Below, one piece after another: positions 27,226 to 36,132 of a stretch of 64,000 nt of DNA. A model generated the notes under the pieces. That model worked only from the letters and a program-made list of their open reading frames with translations. It had not been told where the DNA came from and did not search any database. The stretch is from Sipunculus nudus. Lineage: Eukaryota > Annelida > Sipuncula > Golfingiida > Sipunculidae. Position 1 is the stretch's first letter, and every line of letters starts with the position of its first letter. The stretch is taken from positions 188,001 through 252,000 of the forward strand of contig JAPPUL010000081.1 of the NCBI GenBank assembly GCA_026874595.1, written 5' to 3'. Position numbers and translations under genes: made by a program.

Positions 27226-29262
27226 GTGATAGAAGCGTTATTGATGACACTACAGCAGCTGCTAACGTTTGAGCATATGCTGTATCTAATAGCTGGAGTA
27301 TTTCTTGGTATATCGATAGGGATACTGCCTGGGCTTGGAGGTATAGTAGGTTTTTCAATTATGCTTCCGTTTTTATATGGAATGGATGCAACCTCAGCGT
27401 TAGCGTTGTTAATAGGCTTGGTTGCGGTAATACCGACCTCAGATACATTTACCTCAGTGCTAATGGGGATACCGGGCTCATCGTCGTCGCAAGCAACGAT
27501 ATTAGACGGCTATCCCTTGGCAAAGAAAGGGGAGGCAGCCCGAGCATTGAGTGCGGCATTTTCCTCATCGCTGATAGGAGGATTAATAGGTGCGCTTATA
27601 TTAATGCTTACAATAGTATTTGCGCGTCCTTTAATCCTTTCATTTACCTCTGCAGAGTTATTTAGCTTGGCAGTTCTTGGACTTAGTATGGTGGGGGTAT
27701 TAAGTGGTAAGAATATAAATAAGGGTTTTATAGCCTGCGGGCTTGGTTTATTGATGGGTGCGATAGGAGGGGCTCCTGCGACAGGGGAATGGAGGTTAAC
27801 ATTTGGAAGTTACTATTTGTTTGATGGACTTAAGCTTGTTATAGTGAGTCTTGGGATATTTGCAATACCCGAGATAGTAGATTTGCTTGTTAAAAATAAA
27901 AAGATAGCCTCAGAGGGGGGTGGGACTTCTTTAGGGAAGGGTTGGTTTAAAGGGTTAAAGGACACGTGGATACACAAATGGGTAATAGCAAGGTGTGCGC
28001 CTTTGGGAGCTTTAATTGGAGCAATACCAGGGTTGGGTGGTAGTGTAGTTGATTGGATTGCTTATGGACATGTTGTACAGACGACAAAGGATAAAAGCAA
28101 TTTTGGAAAAGGAGAGATACGAGGAGTAATAGCCCCTGAGTCAGCAAATAATGCAAAAGAGGGAGGCGGATTAATTCCTACATTATTATTTGGGATACCG
28201 GGAAGCGGTAGTATGGCAGTATTTTTAGGAGGGCTTACAATATTAGGAATAGAACCTGGTCCTGGGTTGGTGCAAAAAGATTTACATATATCGTATACAA
28301 TAATATGGTCTTTAGCACTTGCTAATGTGATAGGAACGGGTACATGTATATTATTGTCTAACAAAGTGTCAAAAGTAACCCAAATTCAGTATGGTTATTT
28401 GGGACCGTTTATGATAATGGTAATATGCTTTGCGGCGATACAAGCGACCCGTAGTCTAGAAGACTTGCTACTATTGTTAGGAATTGGGGTAGTAGGTATT
28501 TTGTTTAAGTATTTTAATTGGTCCCGTCCTGCATTATTAATAGGTTTTGTATTATCGGATACAATAGAAACATATTTATATCAAGCATTGCAGTTTTATT
28601 CATGGTCATTTTTGACTCGTCCTGGAGTGATAGTAATATTGGTACTAACAGTAGTATCAATACTGCTTGGTAATGTTTTATTTAAGAAGAAAGTTAAAAG
28701 AGGAGGAGGAGGAGATGGGGGAGATGGGGGAGATGGTAGTGTTACAGATGGGCAAATGATAGATGAAGATGAAGTGTTTACTCCAAGCAGATTTAAAAAG
28801 GAATTATTCTTCATAGTAGGAATAGTGTTATTTGTAATATATGCATTGTATGATAGTACGCAGCATGAGTTTCTAGGACTACTTTTCCCAATATCGGTTT
28901 CAATAATAATATTAATTTGCATAGTGGCGCTGCTGTATTTACTATTATTACCTTATAAGAGGGGCAAGATGGTTGAAGAAGCTCGTGTTAATGTGCAAGA
29001 TAAAGAGGATGACAAACGTTATTGGGTATCAACGTGGCGTAATTTTCTATGGTTTTGTTTTATGGCCTTAGGAAGCTGGTTATTGGGCTTTGTTGCAGCA
29101 ATAGGGATAATATTTATATCTATAATTAAAATATATACAAATGCATCATGGCTAAAAACGCTAGTTATAACAGGTATAGCGATAGGGTTTTTGCTATTTA
29201 TTCAAAACATAATGACATTACATTTGCCTATGGGGCTAATATATGACACATTCTTCTATTAG
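27226..29262 (+). CDS. Tripartite tricarboxylate transporter membrane protein, TctA-TctB fusion
   Basis: 678 residues with a GTG start preceded by AAGGAGGTG. Residues 1-490 are a TctA permease with many membrane helices; typical motifs are GILPGLGGIVGFSIMLPF, PTSDTFTSVLMGIPGSSSSQ and IPGLGGSVVDWIAYGH. A glycine/aspartate linker (about residues 490-505, from GGA/GGAGAT repeats) leads into a C-terminal unit with four helices (about 520-675) that matches the small TctB subunit. No separate tctB is present. TctC is 31 bp upstream. The pair therefore supplies a full three-component, sodium- or proton-driven uptake system from two genes. Confidence 0.88.
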   Translation: MIEALLMTLQQLLTFEHMLYLIAGVFLGISIGILPGLGGIVGFSIMLPFLYGMDATSALALLIGLVAVIPTSDTFTSVLMGIPGSSSSQATILDGYPLAKKGEAARALSAAFSSSLIGGLIGALILMLTIVFARPLILSFTSAELFSLAVLGLSMVGVLSGKNINKGFIACGLGLLMGAIGGAPATGEWRLTFGSYYLFDGLKLVIVSLGIFAIPEIVDLLVKNKKIASEGGGTSLGKGWFKGLKDTWIHKWVIARCAPLGALIGAIPGLGGSVVDWIAYGHVVQTTKDKSNFGKGEIRGVIAPESANNAKEGGGLIPTLLFGIPGSGSMAVFLGGLTILGIEPGPGLVQKDLHISYTIIWSLALANVIGTGTCILLSNKVSKVTQIQYGYLGPFMIMVICFAAIQATRSLEDLLLLLGIGVVGILFKYFNWSRPALLIGFVLSDTIETYLYQALQFYSWSFLTRPGVIVILVLTVVSILLGNVLFKKKVKRGGGGDGGDGGDGSVTDGQMIDEDEVFTPSRFKKELFFIVGIVLFVIYALYDSTQHEFLGLLFPISVSIIILICIVALLYLLLLPYKRGKMVEEARVNVQDKEDDKRYWVSTWRNFLWFCFMALGSWLLGFVAAIGIIFISIIKIYTNASWLKTLVITGIAIGFLLFIQNIMTLHLPMGLIYDTFFY

Positions 29263-29317
29263 TTTTATTATAAATTTATTATGATTAGAATAAAAGCTTA
29301 TGAGATAGGGTGATATT

Positions 29318-30397
29318 ATGAACGATTTAAAGAAGATAAGATGTATGCTATTTCGAGGAGGGACGTCAAAGGGAGTATGTTTACTTGAAGAGGATATGCC
29401 AAATGAAATAAAAGCACGAGATGAGCTTATATTACGGATAATGGGAAGTCCGGATCCTCGACAGATAGACGGGATAGGTGGTGCCACATTCACAACGAGT
29501 AAAGTCGCAATAATATCTCGGTCTAAAAGGAGTGGAGTAGATGTTGATTATAAATTCTTACAAGTTGGAATAGATAAAGCGTTAATTGATGATAAACCGA
29601 CTTGTGGAAATGTGCTTACAGCGGTAGGATTATTTAGTTTAGAGAATAATCTAGCACAGATAAAAGATGGTCAAACGGAAGTTGTAGTATATGATATAAA
29701 CACAGGTGCAACAATAAAGCAAAGATTAAATACTCCGAATAAAATTATAACCTATAAGGGAGATTTTGCGATAGCGGGAGTACCTGGTCTATCATCGCCA
29801 ATAGATTTATATTTTACAAATATAGCAGGAGGGAAGACAGGACATTATTTACCAACAGGTCAAGTGGTTGATGAATTAAATGGAGTTAAAGTAACCTGTC
29901 TTGATATAAGCATGCCGACAGTGTTTGTGAATGCAGTAGATCTGGGTTATAGTGGACATGAGAGTGTTAATGAGCTTAGTGATGATAAGAGTTTAATATC
30001 TAAGTTAGAAAGTATAAGAGAACTTGCATCCCAGAAGATGGGCTTAGGTCCTGCAAAGGATAATGTGATACCGAAGATTGCAATGATAAGTGAAGCTAGT
30101 GGTACGAATGGGAAAAAAGCGGATATAAACATACGTTATTTTACACCCTTAACCTGTCATCCTGCTATTGCAGTATCAGCAGGTTTTTGTTTGTCAACTG
30201 GTTGTTTTATTGAAGGAACGCTAATGAATGGGATAACAAAACAGAGATTTAGAAAGGGTAAAACTGCAGTTAACCTACAAAACCCTTCTGGAGTTACGAC
30301 GGTAGAAGTTGATTTTCCAAGCGATGATATAAGTGAAGTTAGTGGCTATACAAAACGTAGTGCCCGTCTTTTATTTTCTGGACACGTTTATGTGTAA
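29318..30397 (+). CDS. prpF: PrpF/4-oxalomesaconate tautomerase family isomerase
   Basis: 359 residues, diaminopimelate-epimerase fold. CMLFRGGTSKGVCLLEEDMP at the start (substrate loop and catalytic Lys) and DGIGGATFTTSKVAII, KPTCGNVLTAVGLF (catalytic Cys) and THE-like YFTPLTCHPAIAVS are family landmarks. PrpF isomerises 2-methylaconitate; relatives such as GalD act on oxalomesaconate or other unsaturated tricarboxylates. Its position 55 bp behind a tricarboxylate transporter suggests it handles the imported acid, perhaps an aconitate-like compound. The exact substrate is not readable from sequence. Confidence 0.87.
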   Translation: MNDLKKIRCMLFRGGTSKGVCLLEEDMPNEIKARDELILRIMGSPDPRQIDGIGGATFTTSKVAIISRSKRSGVDVDYKFLQVGIDKALIDDKPTCGNVLTAVGLFSLENNLAQIKDGQTEVVVYDINTGATIKQRLNTPNKIITYKGDFAIAGVPGLSSPIDLYFTNIAGGKTGHYLPTGQVVDELNGVKVTCLDISMPTVFVNAVDLGYSGHESVNELSDDKSLISKLESIRELASQKMGLGPAKDNVIPKIAMISEASGTNGKKADINIRYFTPLTCHPAIAVSAGFCLSTGCFIEGTLMNGITKQRFRKGKTAVNLQNPSGVTTVEVDFPSDDISEVSGYTKRSARLLFSGHVYV

Positions 30398-30403
30398 AAT
30401 AAA

Positions 30404-30472
30404 CACATTAAAGAAGCACATTAAAGAAGCACATTAAAAAAGCACGTTAAAAAAGCACGTTAAAAAGCACGG
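30404..30472. repeat. 13-bp tandem repeat downstream of prpF
   Basis: Five copies of CACATTAAAGAAG, later copies drifting to CACGTTAAAAAAG, the last one base short. The array fills most of the gap between the prpF stop and the next start, and its gradient of changes suggests copies of different age. Confidence 0.92.
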
Positions 30473-30490
30473 AAGGAATCAATCTACTTA

Positions 30491-31513
30491 ATGATATATC
30501 TAAAAACGATAGTGTTATCTTTAGTGGGAGTAGCACTTGCAGTATTATTACAAATACCTGTACCATTTTTGTTGGGCCCATTGTTTTTTCTTACCTTACT
30601 TAGTTTTTTAAATGTAAAGCTAGTATTTATTGATTCAGTAAACAAACCGACCTTTGCCTTGCTTGGAATATATCTTGGGAGCACAATATTAAAATCAGGA
30701 GTAACAACAATTAATTCAGATTGGGTATATACAACAATCTATATGATAGTATTCACCTTTATTGTTACTGTCTTATGCGCATGGTATTTCTATAAGTTTC
30801 CAAAATATAGTAAAGAAGAATCGCTTTTAGCAGGAGTACCCGGAGCCTTAGCATATATAGTTAGTTATTCTATAGAGCGGGGTGATATATTAATCCCTAA
30901 AATAATTATAACGCAGACAATACGAGTTTTAGTGATAGTTGGGATAGTGCCGTGGGTTATTAGATATTACGCAGGATATGAGTCAGGTTCTATAGATCAT
31001 TTCATATGGGAGCCTATTGGAATGGGAGTTATTATTGATCTTCTTGTTATAATAGTCTTTACGTTTCCAATCTCTCTTTTGTTATCTAAATTGAAAGCAC
31101 CTAATGTATGGTTTTTGGGTGGGATGCTGGGTGCGGCTTTTTGTTATTCGGTTGGGCTTACGGATAGTAAATTGCCAAGTTGGATAGTACAAATAATTCT
31201 AGTTTTAATTGGAACAATAATAGGCTTACGATTATCTAAGGCTTCTCATAGGGAATTGCTTAAATATAGTGTGCACGGATTTGTTTCTGTTTTAATACTG
31301 CTTATACTAACAGTTTTTGGAGCTTATATAGGTACTTTAATTTTCCCAAAGAGCTTTATGACAATGTTTTTAGCATTTGCCCCTGGTGGAGTACATGAGA
31401 TGTCGCTTATTGCAATAGTATATTTTATAGAGCCGTTATTTGTAACATTTCATCATATGGTAAGAATAGTGTTTATCTCGTTTATAATACCTTTTTCTAT
31501 AAAGTTTAGATAG
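30491..31513 (+). CDS. AbrB-family (AmoA-like) inner-membrane protein
   Basis: 340 residues with about ten hydrophobic segments arranged as two similar halves (duplication typical of this family). The first half has LLQIPVPFLLGPLFFLTLL and LLGIYLGSTI; the second has KAPNVWFLGGMLGAAF, GTIIGLRLSKASH and FAPGGVHEMSLIA. The family is often labelled 'ammonia monooxygenase' by mistake; members are probably transporters or regulators. GGAAGGAA precedes the ATG at 30491. It is co-directional with the tripartite transporter genes and may move the same or a related compound. Confidence 0.78.
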   Translation: MIYLKTIVLSLVGVALAVLLQIPVPFLLGPLFFLTLLSFLNVKLVFIDSVNKPTFALLGIYLGSTILKSGVTTINSDWVYTTIYMIVFTFIVTVLCAWYFYKFPKYSKEESLLAGVPGALAYIVSYSIERGDILIPKIIITQTIRVLVIVGIVPWVIRYYAGYESGSIDHFIWEPIGMGVIIDLLVIIVFTFPISLLLSKLKAPNVWFLGGMLGAAFCYSVGLTDSKLPSWIVQIILVLIGTIIGLRLSKASHRELLKYSVHGFVSVLILLILTVFGAYIGTLIFPKSFMTMFLAFAPGGVHEMSLIAIVYFIEPLFVTFHHMVRIVFISFIIPFSIKFR

Positions 31514-31647
31514 GATTTTAAAAGATATTAGATTTTTAAGTTTATGCAATTTGAATGGTTTATTAAATTATATGGGATACATAATTTAGTTATTATTTAG
31601 TTATTAATCCTATCTTTGATGGTTTAAATATAGGGTATGGAGTTTAG

Positions 31648-32214
31648 ATGAAGTGTAACATTAGGTTTTTAGTATTTGTCTTTTCTTTTCTAATAGTTTT
31701 ATTTATCCCAGTTTTAAACTATTCTTATTATAAAGGTTTCTTTCAATTGGGGATACTTGGAGGGGTAGGATATACTGGCGGGAATAAGGTAGATGTTGGT
31801 GATGATGGAAATCTGCTTAATTATCGAGGGCATCTTCAGGCTTCGTACAAGTTTCATAAACATATTTCTGTTGGAGTTGATATATTTTATATGCATGCAT
31901 TAATTCGTGGTAATAATATTACCCATCCATCTGATGCTCCAAAACAAAGAGATATTAATTATGTTGGAACTTATGCCATTGCCAATTTTCATTTTTTTAA
32001 TGACTTTTTTAGGCTTGGGGTTGGGGTTGGAGCACTTATTGGGGTTGGTGATAACAAAAGTGTTGAGCCTGGGGTTTTAATGGATTTTGGTATTGAGATA
32101 AACTTAGGTGCAAATATTTATTTGCCTTTGTTGACCCGTGTTGAGTTTATTATTGGTGATAGCTTTCTAGTTCCTATAAATTTCATGGCAGGAATTGTTT
32201 ATAAGTTTAAATAA
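31648..32214 (+). CDS. Small outer-membrane beta-barrel-like protein, paralogue 3
   Basis: 188 residues with a signal peptide (about 1-26). It shares the family blocks with the two genes near 25 kb: FQLGILGGVGYTGG at the start, YRGHLQASYKF, YVGTYAIANFHFFNDFFRLGVGVGALIGVGDNKS, and GIVYKFK at the end (pieces of one region). The GVGDNKS motif is identical to paralogue 2. Its 3' end overlaps the convergent folate cyclo-ligase gene by 8 bp. The three paralogues bracket the transporter genes. Confidence 0.7.
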   Translation: MKCNIRFLVFVFSFLIVLFIPVLNYSYYKGFFQLGILGGVGYTGGNKVDVGDDGNLLNYRGHLQASYKFHKHISVGVDIFYMHALIRGNNITHPSDAPKQRDINYVGTYAIANFHFFNDFFRLGVGVGALIGVGDNKSVEPGVLMDFGIEINLGANIYLPLLTRVEFIIGDSFLVPINFMAGIVYKFK

Positions 32215-32857
32215 TACTCCTTTTGACTTTATAGATATTATCTTCTGTTATTATATAATCCATTGAAATATCGTGGTGCTCCTTGGGAATCTTATCTAAG
32301 ATTTGAAAGCTAAATACAAGACCTACTTTTATAATATGTGGGTTTAGCCTTAGAAAGTTGTCGTAATATCCTTTCCCATAACCGAGTCTATTCCCATCTA
32401 AATCAACCCCTACACATGGTATAAGCGCAATCTTAATCTCTTTTGATGAAACTAATGTTTTGCCAAGTTTAGGCTCAAGTATTCCATAGCTGCCACGCTC
32501 AAGGTCTTTATCATAATCATCTATTTTATAAAAAATAAGACCTCTTTTTATATCCACTTTGGGTAATGCCAATTTGATTACTACTTCATCTATAGTGCAA
32601 TTTCTTGTAAGTGATTTATTTAATAACTTTGTCCGTACCTCACTAGCTTTGTAGGCGTAGGAAGCTATAATTATACTTTCTTCAATTATATTTTCTTCGT
32701 TGTTTTTAGCTTTAGCTTTTATATTTATTAATTCATATAATAAAGAGAGTACGTTCTCGTGTACAAAAGCGCTTTTTATGATTATCTCTTCTTCTTTTAA
32801 GCTCTTTCTTTTCAAAAGACAACCATTTCTAAGCTTTTGTTTTGTCATTATTTGCAT
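32207..32857 (-). CDS. 5-formyltetrahydrofolate cyclo-ligase family protein
   Basis: 216 residues. GYGKGYYDNFL (about 158-168) is the diagnostic phosphate/ATP loop, with LIPCVGVDLDGNRLG just before it and ERGSYGILEP for folate binding. It converts 5-formyl- to 5,10-methenyl-tetrahydrofolate, recycling a dead-end folate. The N-terminal KQKLRNGCLLKRKSL matches the family ATP-binding helix. The start overlaps the lipoprotein gene by 29 bp; a Met three codons in is an alternative. Confidence 0.87.
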   Translation of the reverse strand: MQIMTKQKLRNGCLLKRKSLKEEEIIIKSAFVHENVLSLLYELINIKAKAKNNEENIIEESIIIASYAYKASEVRTKLLNKSLTRNCTIDEVVIKLALPKVDIKRGLIFYKIDDYDKDLERGSYGILEPKLGKTLVSSKEIKIALIPCVGVDLDGNRLGYGKGYYDNFLRLNPHIIKVGLVFSFQILDKIPKEHHDISMDYIITEDNIYKVKRSII

Positions 32858-33605
32858 TGGCTTTTTTGGGGAATACTGTATTGCTAAAATATATAAGAAT
32901 GTCTAACTCTCTTGCAACATGATAGAAAGATACCTTAACAGGGTAAACAAACTTCTCATGCTTTATATATTTCTTATACTTTACAAAATATTCTCGCTTA
33001 CCATTCCTATAATATATTAGCTCTTTAAGCCTTTTACTGCTCCTATCTAAAGCAATTAACTGTTTTATATATCCATCTTCTTTGCTCAATTTATAAAATA
33101 CTTTGTCTAAATCTGCTCTATCTTGTTCTACTATATCTTTTGCATCATCAAGTATTTCAACCTGCATTGTAAGGAATTTTAAAAGCCTATTAAAACTTAT
33201 ATTAATACCTTCAAAATAATCTTTTAAATTTATATCTTCTTTTGCTCTGCTTATCTTTCTATCTAAAATCCCGTCTTTATATATCTTTGCAAAAACATGT
33301 TGTGATAAAACTTCTACATCAAGTACAATATCATCTGTTAAAACATCATTAAGTCTAAAAGTTAGGTAATCCTTTTCCTTGTCAAAAACTATTTTTCCGT
33401 CAAAACTCGTATTATTTATACTTATTGTAAAGTCTGAACTAAATGATGGAACTTTTGCATTATTTGATATTATGGATTTGAGATTTAGAGGATAATCCTT
33501 TAGATAGGAGCTTTTAATAGTCTTTTGGGCGGTGCAGCCTGTTAATACTAATATTAAAAACACAAATAACAACAATAAGTCTGTTTTGTATTTACTTTTA
33601 TACAT
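32829..33605 (-). CDS. Lipoprotein of unknown function, possibly LolA/LolB- or DUF4292-like
   Basis: 258 residues. The lipobox is LVLTGC (Cys near residue 24). The mature part starts with a beta-rich segment (SSDFTISINNTSFDGKIVFD ... DYLTFRLNDVL) that resembles the half-open barrel of LolA/LolB and DUF4292 proteins, which carry or receive lipids. That fold guess is weak. A charged C-terminal tail ends KKANANNDKTKA. It overlaps both neighbours by a few bases, so the three genes 537-aa, lipoprotein and cyclo-ligase form one transcription unit. Confidence 0.6.
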   Translation of the reverse strand: MYKSKYKTDLLLLFVFLILVLTGCTAQKTIKSSYLKDYPLNLKSIISNNAKVPSFSSDFTISINNTSFDGKIVFDKEKDYLTFRLNDVLTDDIVLDVEVLSQHVFAKIYKDGILDRKISRAKEDINLKDYFEGINISFNRLLKFLTMQVEILDDAKDIVEQDRADLDKVFYKLSKEDGYIKQLIALDRSSKRLKELIYYRNGKREYFVKYKKYIKHEKFVYPVKVSFYHVARELDILIYFSNTVFPKKANANNDKTKA

Positions 33606-35145
33606 TGCGAGATTGTTCTTTTATCTTTTCCTTTATGTAGAGTTCTGAATAAACATAACTTTTCTCGCATAACTCTTCTTTTATTTTTTCATTAAATGGT
33701 ATAAAAAACCAAAAAATATCACGTACACCCTTGTTTAATTTAAGCCTGCCGTTGCTTTCGTACATCATCCAGGTGATATAATCTGCTATAAAATAATCTT
33801 TTACATTAGCTTTTACTTTTGTACTTAAAAAGTAAGTATAATAATGTCCCGTAAGTCCTTCACTCATCCAATGTTGTCCTGCATGCTGTTTTTCACTCTC
33901 CCATCTAAGATCTGCAAGTCCACTTAGTAGTGCTATCTCAAGGCTTTTGGGAAACAGTGGTACTGCAAGCGTACTTTGTCCAATTGCTCTATTATTTCTT
34001 GGTACTGCCTCCCAACAGATTGCCTTTGTTCCATAGCACGGAAGTAATATTATATGGGGATATACCCGATTTGTCATCCCGCGGTATTTCCTTACAAAAA
34101 CTGTATAATCTATATTTTCAAAGACCTCCATTAGCTTTAGTATATTTTCCTTTGTTGCACAGTTTCTTATATCTTCACTAAAATATTTACTCATCAATAT
34201 CGGAAAACGATTGCCTTGAACTCCTACACACAGTTTTATCATCTTTTTAGCTGTCACATACTCTTGGTTTAACATACTAATTTTTGTTTTTATTTTTCCA
34301 TCATTAAGCTTTAAATCTTTAAGTTCTGATAATTCCTCCTCAAGCCTTGTAAATATCTTATATGCCTTTTTAAGTTCATTATCTTTGCGGATAAGCTTTT
34401 TGCAACTTCTTAGTATGCTAATAACTTCTTTTTTACGATCTGTTGCATATGTTTTTAATAAGTTAGATTTTGTACTTGGATGGACTTTATCGGACTTTAC
34501 ATGCATTAAGGTCTTTGTTAAATCTTGTAGGACGTTTTCCTCATTCTCTATATCAGCAATAGCTTTTCCTATAAATGCAAGTTCTGACTCCTTTTTATCT
34601 ATTTTATCATCTATTTTAGAATTAATTATATCTGGTGAGCTTATACGTTCTTTATAAACTTCGTCTGTAATGCTATTTTTAATTCTACTTGATTTAACTG
34701 CATTAAACCACTCATCAATATAAAAAATACTTTCTATATCATAATAATTATGCTTTATCTCTTTTGATAGCGTTGTCATTGCCTTTATTATTTCAAACTG
34801 TCTGTCTGATATATAATCAAGATCAAGCAAATTGAATCGAATGCATAGCAATTGTGAATAACGGAGTTTAGAGTTAATTGTTGTCTTTAGTATATATTTT
34901 TGTAGGGTAATATATGCATTACTAAGCTTTATTTTGTTTGAGGTGTTATTATCAGAATCAAGTATTTTTTTTGCATTAATCAGTTCATTTTTAATCTCAG
35001 TTGGACAATCTTTAAGTAAGTCTTTAAGGAACGCTTTTTTATTTACACTTGCGCCTTCCTTTTTGAACATTAGAGTTTGTTTTTTTTGCTGGGAGTGTGC
35101 ACTACTATTATCTTGCATGTTTTGCGTGTTTTCTATATTATCCAT
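33598..35145 (-). CDS. Large cytoplasmic protein of unknown function
   Basis: About 515 residues from the ATG at 35145. The longer open frame runs back into the tRNA gene, so it is not used. No signal or membrane helix. Residues about 60-150 are helical. About 170-310 contain long charged helices, probably a coiled coil (KIDDKIDKKESELAFIGKA; ELKKAYKIFTRLEEELSEL). The C-terminal third is the best conserved-looking part, rich in Trp, Tyr and His (ICWEAVPRNN, LRWESEKQHAGQHWMSEGLT, DYITWMMYESNGRLKLNKG). These are adjacent pieces, not a known motif. I do not recognise a family. Confidence 0.6.
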   Translation of the reverse strand: MDNIENTQNMQDNSSAHSQQKKQTLMFKKEGASVNKKAFLKDLLKDCPTEIKNELINAKKILDSDNNTSNKIKLSNAYITLQKYILKTTINSKLRYSQLLCIRFNLLDLDYISDRQFEIIKAMTTLSKEIKHNYYDIESIFYIDEWFNAVKSSRIKNSITDEVYKERISSPDIINSKIDDKIDKKESELAFIGKAIADIENEENVLQDLTKTLMHVKSDKVHPSTKSNLLKTYATDRKKEVISILRSCKKLIRKDNELKKAYKIFTRLEEELSELKDLKLNDGKIKTKISMLNQEYVTAKKMIKLCVGVQGNRFPILMSKYFSEDIRNCATKENILKLMEVFENIDYTVFVRKYRGMTNRVYPHIILLPCYGTKAICWEAVPRNNRAIGQSTLAVPLFPKSLEIALLSGLADLRWESEKQHAGQHWMSEGLTGHYYTYFLSTKVKANVKDYFIADYITWMMYESNGRLKLNKGVRDIFWFFIPFNEKIKEELCEKSYVYSELYIKEKIKEQSRNV

Positions 35146-35165
35146 AAAGCCAACCCTTAAATTCC

Positions 35166-35239
35166 TGGAGACGAGGGGAATTGAACCCCCGACTTTTTGA
35201 ATGCCATTCAAACGCTCTACCAGACTGAGCTACGCCCCC
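35166..35239 (-). tRNA. tRNA-Ala (anticodon GGC)
   Basis: 74 bases folding into a full cloverleaf. Acceptor GGGGGCG pairs with CGTCTCC (two G-T pairs), D-arm GCTC...GAGC, anticodon stem TTTGA/TCAAA with loop ATGGCAT, T-arm GGGGG TTCAATT CCCCT. The discriminator is A and the CCA end is not encoded. It reads GCC (and GCU by wobble rules for G34) alanine codons. Confidence 0.95.
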
Positions 35240-35773
35240 GTAAATAAAGAATATTACCTTATGTAGACAACACTTAAGATAACAAACAAAACATATATTA
35301 GCATTACAAATTACCATAATCATATCTTTAAAGTCAAGGGGTTTTATATAATTTCTTAGGTTTGAAACACTTTGCAATGTAAACTTCATTTAACAAAATA
35401 CATGATTCTGGAAGTAGCTTATGTTTTAATTATATTTACAAAGCATGTAGTATGCATCTTTAAAGCAAATAAAATACTCTTTTGTTTTCAGGTCTTTTAC
35501 TCGAATAATAAAGATATATAATATATACATTTGATTAGTAATATGCTTATAAACGTATATAGAAGGGCTATTAAATTAAAAAGTTTTTCTTGACTTTGTA
35601 GGATTGATACTATAGTATTAATGAGATTGTGGTAAGTTAATACTTAAAAGTTAGCATATCTTATAAACTTTATCTACTTAATTGTTCGTGAGATTATGTT
35701 AATATATGTGTTACAAGGAAGAGAATAGCTTTTATTATAGTAGTATTGTTTTAAAGATAAGGAGATATTAATT
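35240..35773. other. Intergenic region between tRNA-Ala and the purB-linked gene
   Basis: 534 bp without a convincing gene. TTGACT on the minus strand at 35332-35337 could be the -35 of the tRNA promoter, but no strong -10 follows. The rightward promoter is listed separately. The last 160 bp form a long AT-rich leader; AAGGAG at 35759-35764 is the ribosome-binding site of the following gene. Confidence 0.45.
35590..35616 (+). promoter_or_regulatory. Candidate promoter of the 107-aa gene and purB
   Basis: TTGACT (35590-35595) and TATAGT (35611-35616) with a 15-bp spacer, two bases shorter than ideal. TTGACT also serves as -35 of nadA, which supports the assignment. Confidence 0.35.
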
Positions 35774-36097
35774 ATGAGTACAGAGAATGAGTCTACAATG
35801 TCGGTCGCCGTCGATAAACGTACAACTCGCGACAGTAAAGTTATATTTTGTGCAAACTGTATGCACTGTGTATTGGTGAAGGTTCCTGTTGGGAAGGATA
35901 GTCAATATAGATTAAGAGTTAAGTGTTTGTCTAAACAGTGGAAAAAGAAACTGGGCGAGGAGAAGCTTTATAAATTTTTTACAGTTGCAAGACGGACAGT
36001 AGAAGAATGCGAACATTATGAGCCTATGGGTGAGCTTAAAAGTTATCTCAAAGACCTTCGAAAGAGCTTACCTATTAAAGATGAAATTTACTACTAA
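35774..36097 (+). CDS. Small Cys-motif protein of unknown function, purB-linked
   Basis: 107 residues, cytoplasmic. The motif CANCMHC (near residues 26-32) with two later cysteines (KCLSKQW near 50, EECEHY near 77) suggests a single zinc or iron-sulfur site. The first 20 residues are polar and variable-looking. The remainder is basic and helical. It starts 9 bp after a strong AAGGAG site and ends 35 bp before purB, so both are likely on one transcript. I recall no named family, though I suspect it is a conserved spirochaetal hypothetical. Confidence 0.7.
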   Translation: MSTENESTMSVAVDKRTTRDSKVIFCANCMHCVLVKVPVGKDSQYRLRVKCLSKQWKKKLGEEKLYKFFTVARRTVEECEHYEPMGELKSYLKDLRKSLPIKDEIYY

Positions 36098-36132
36098 ATA
36101 AGAGATAGTAGTAAAGCTACACATCTTTTTTT

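Noticed and set aside
28596-28922. Proline/serine-rich minus-strand open frame opposite the TctA-TctB linker
   Set aside because: It is the mirror of the Gly/Asp repeat in another frame, without a ribosome-binding site.
26106-30397. Tripartite transporter as a sulfolactate importer (SlcHFG-like), linking it to the hps-like operon
   Set aside because: Such transporters are used for many acids; PrpF next to it points to unsaturated tricarboxylates, and nothing in the binding protein that I can read indicates a sulfonate.
30404-30472. Regularly repeated units resembling a CRISPR array
   Set aside because: The units are 13 bp, directly adjacent and without spacers; no cas genes are near. The same applies to the other tandem arrays in the window.
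30491-31513. Ammonia monooxygenase
   Set aside because: The name comes from a mislabelled family; the protein is a duplicated membrane protein of the AbrB type with no metal site of a monooxygenase.
35138-35389. 83-residue minus-strand open frame over the tRNA
   Set aside because: It is read through the tRNA-Ala gene and has no coding features.
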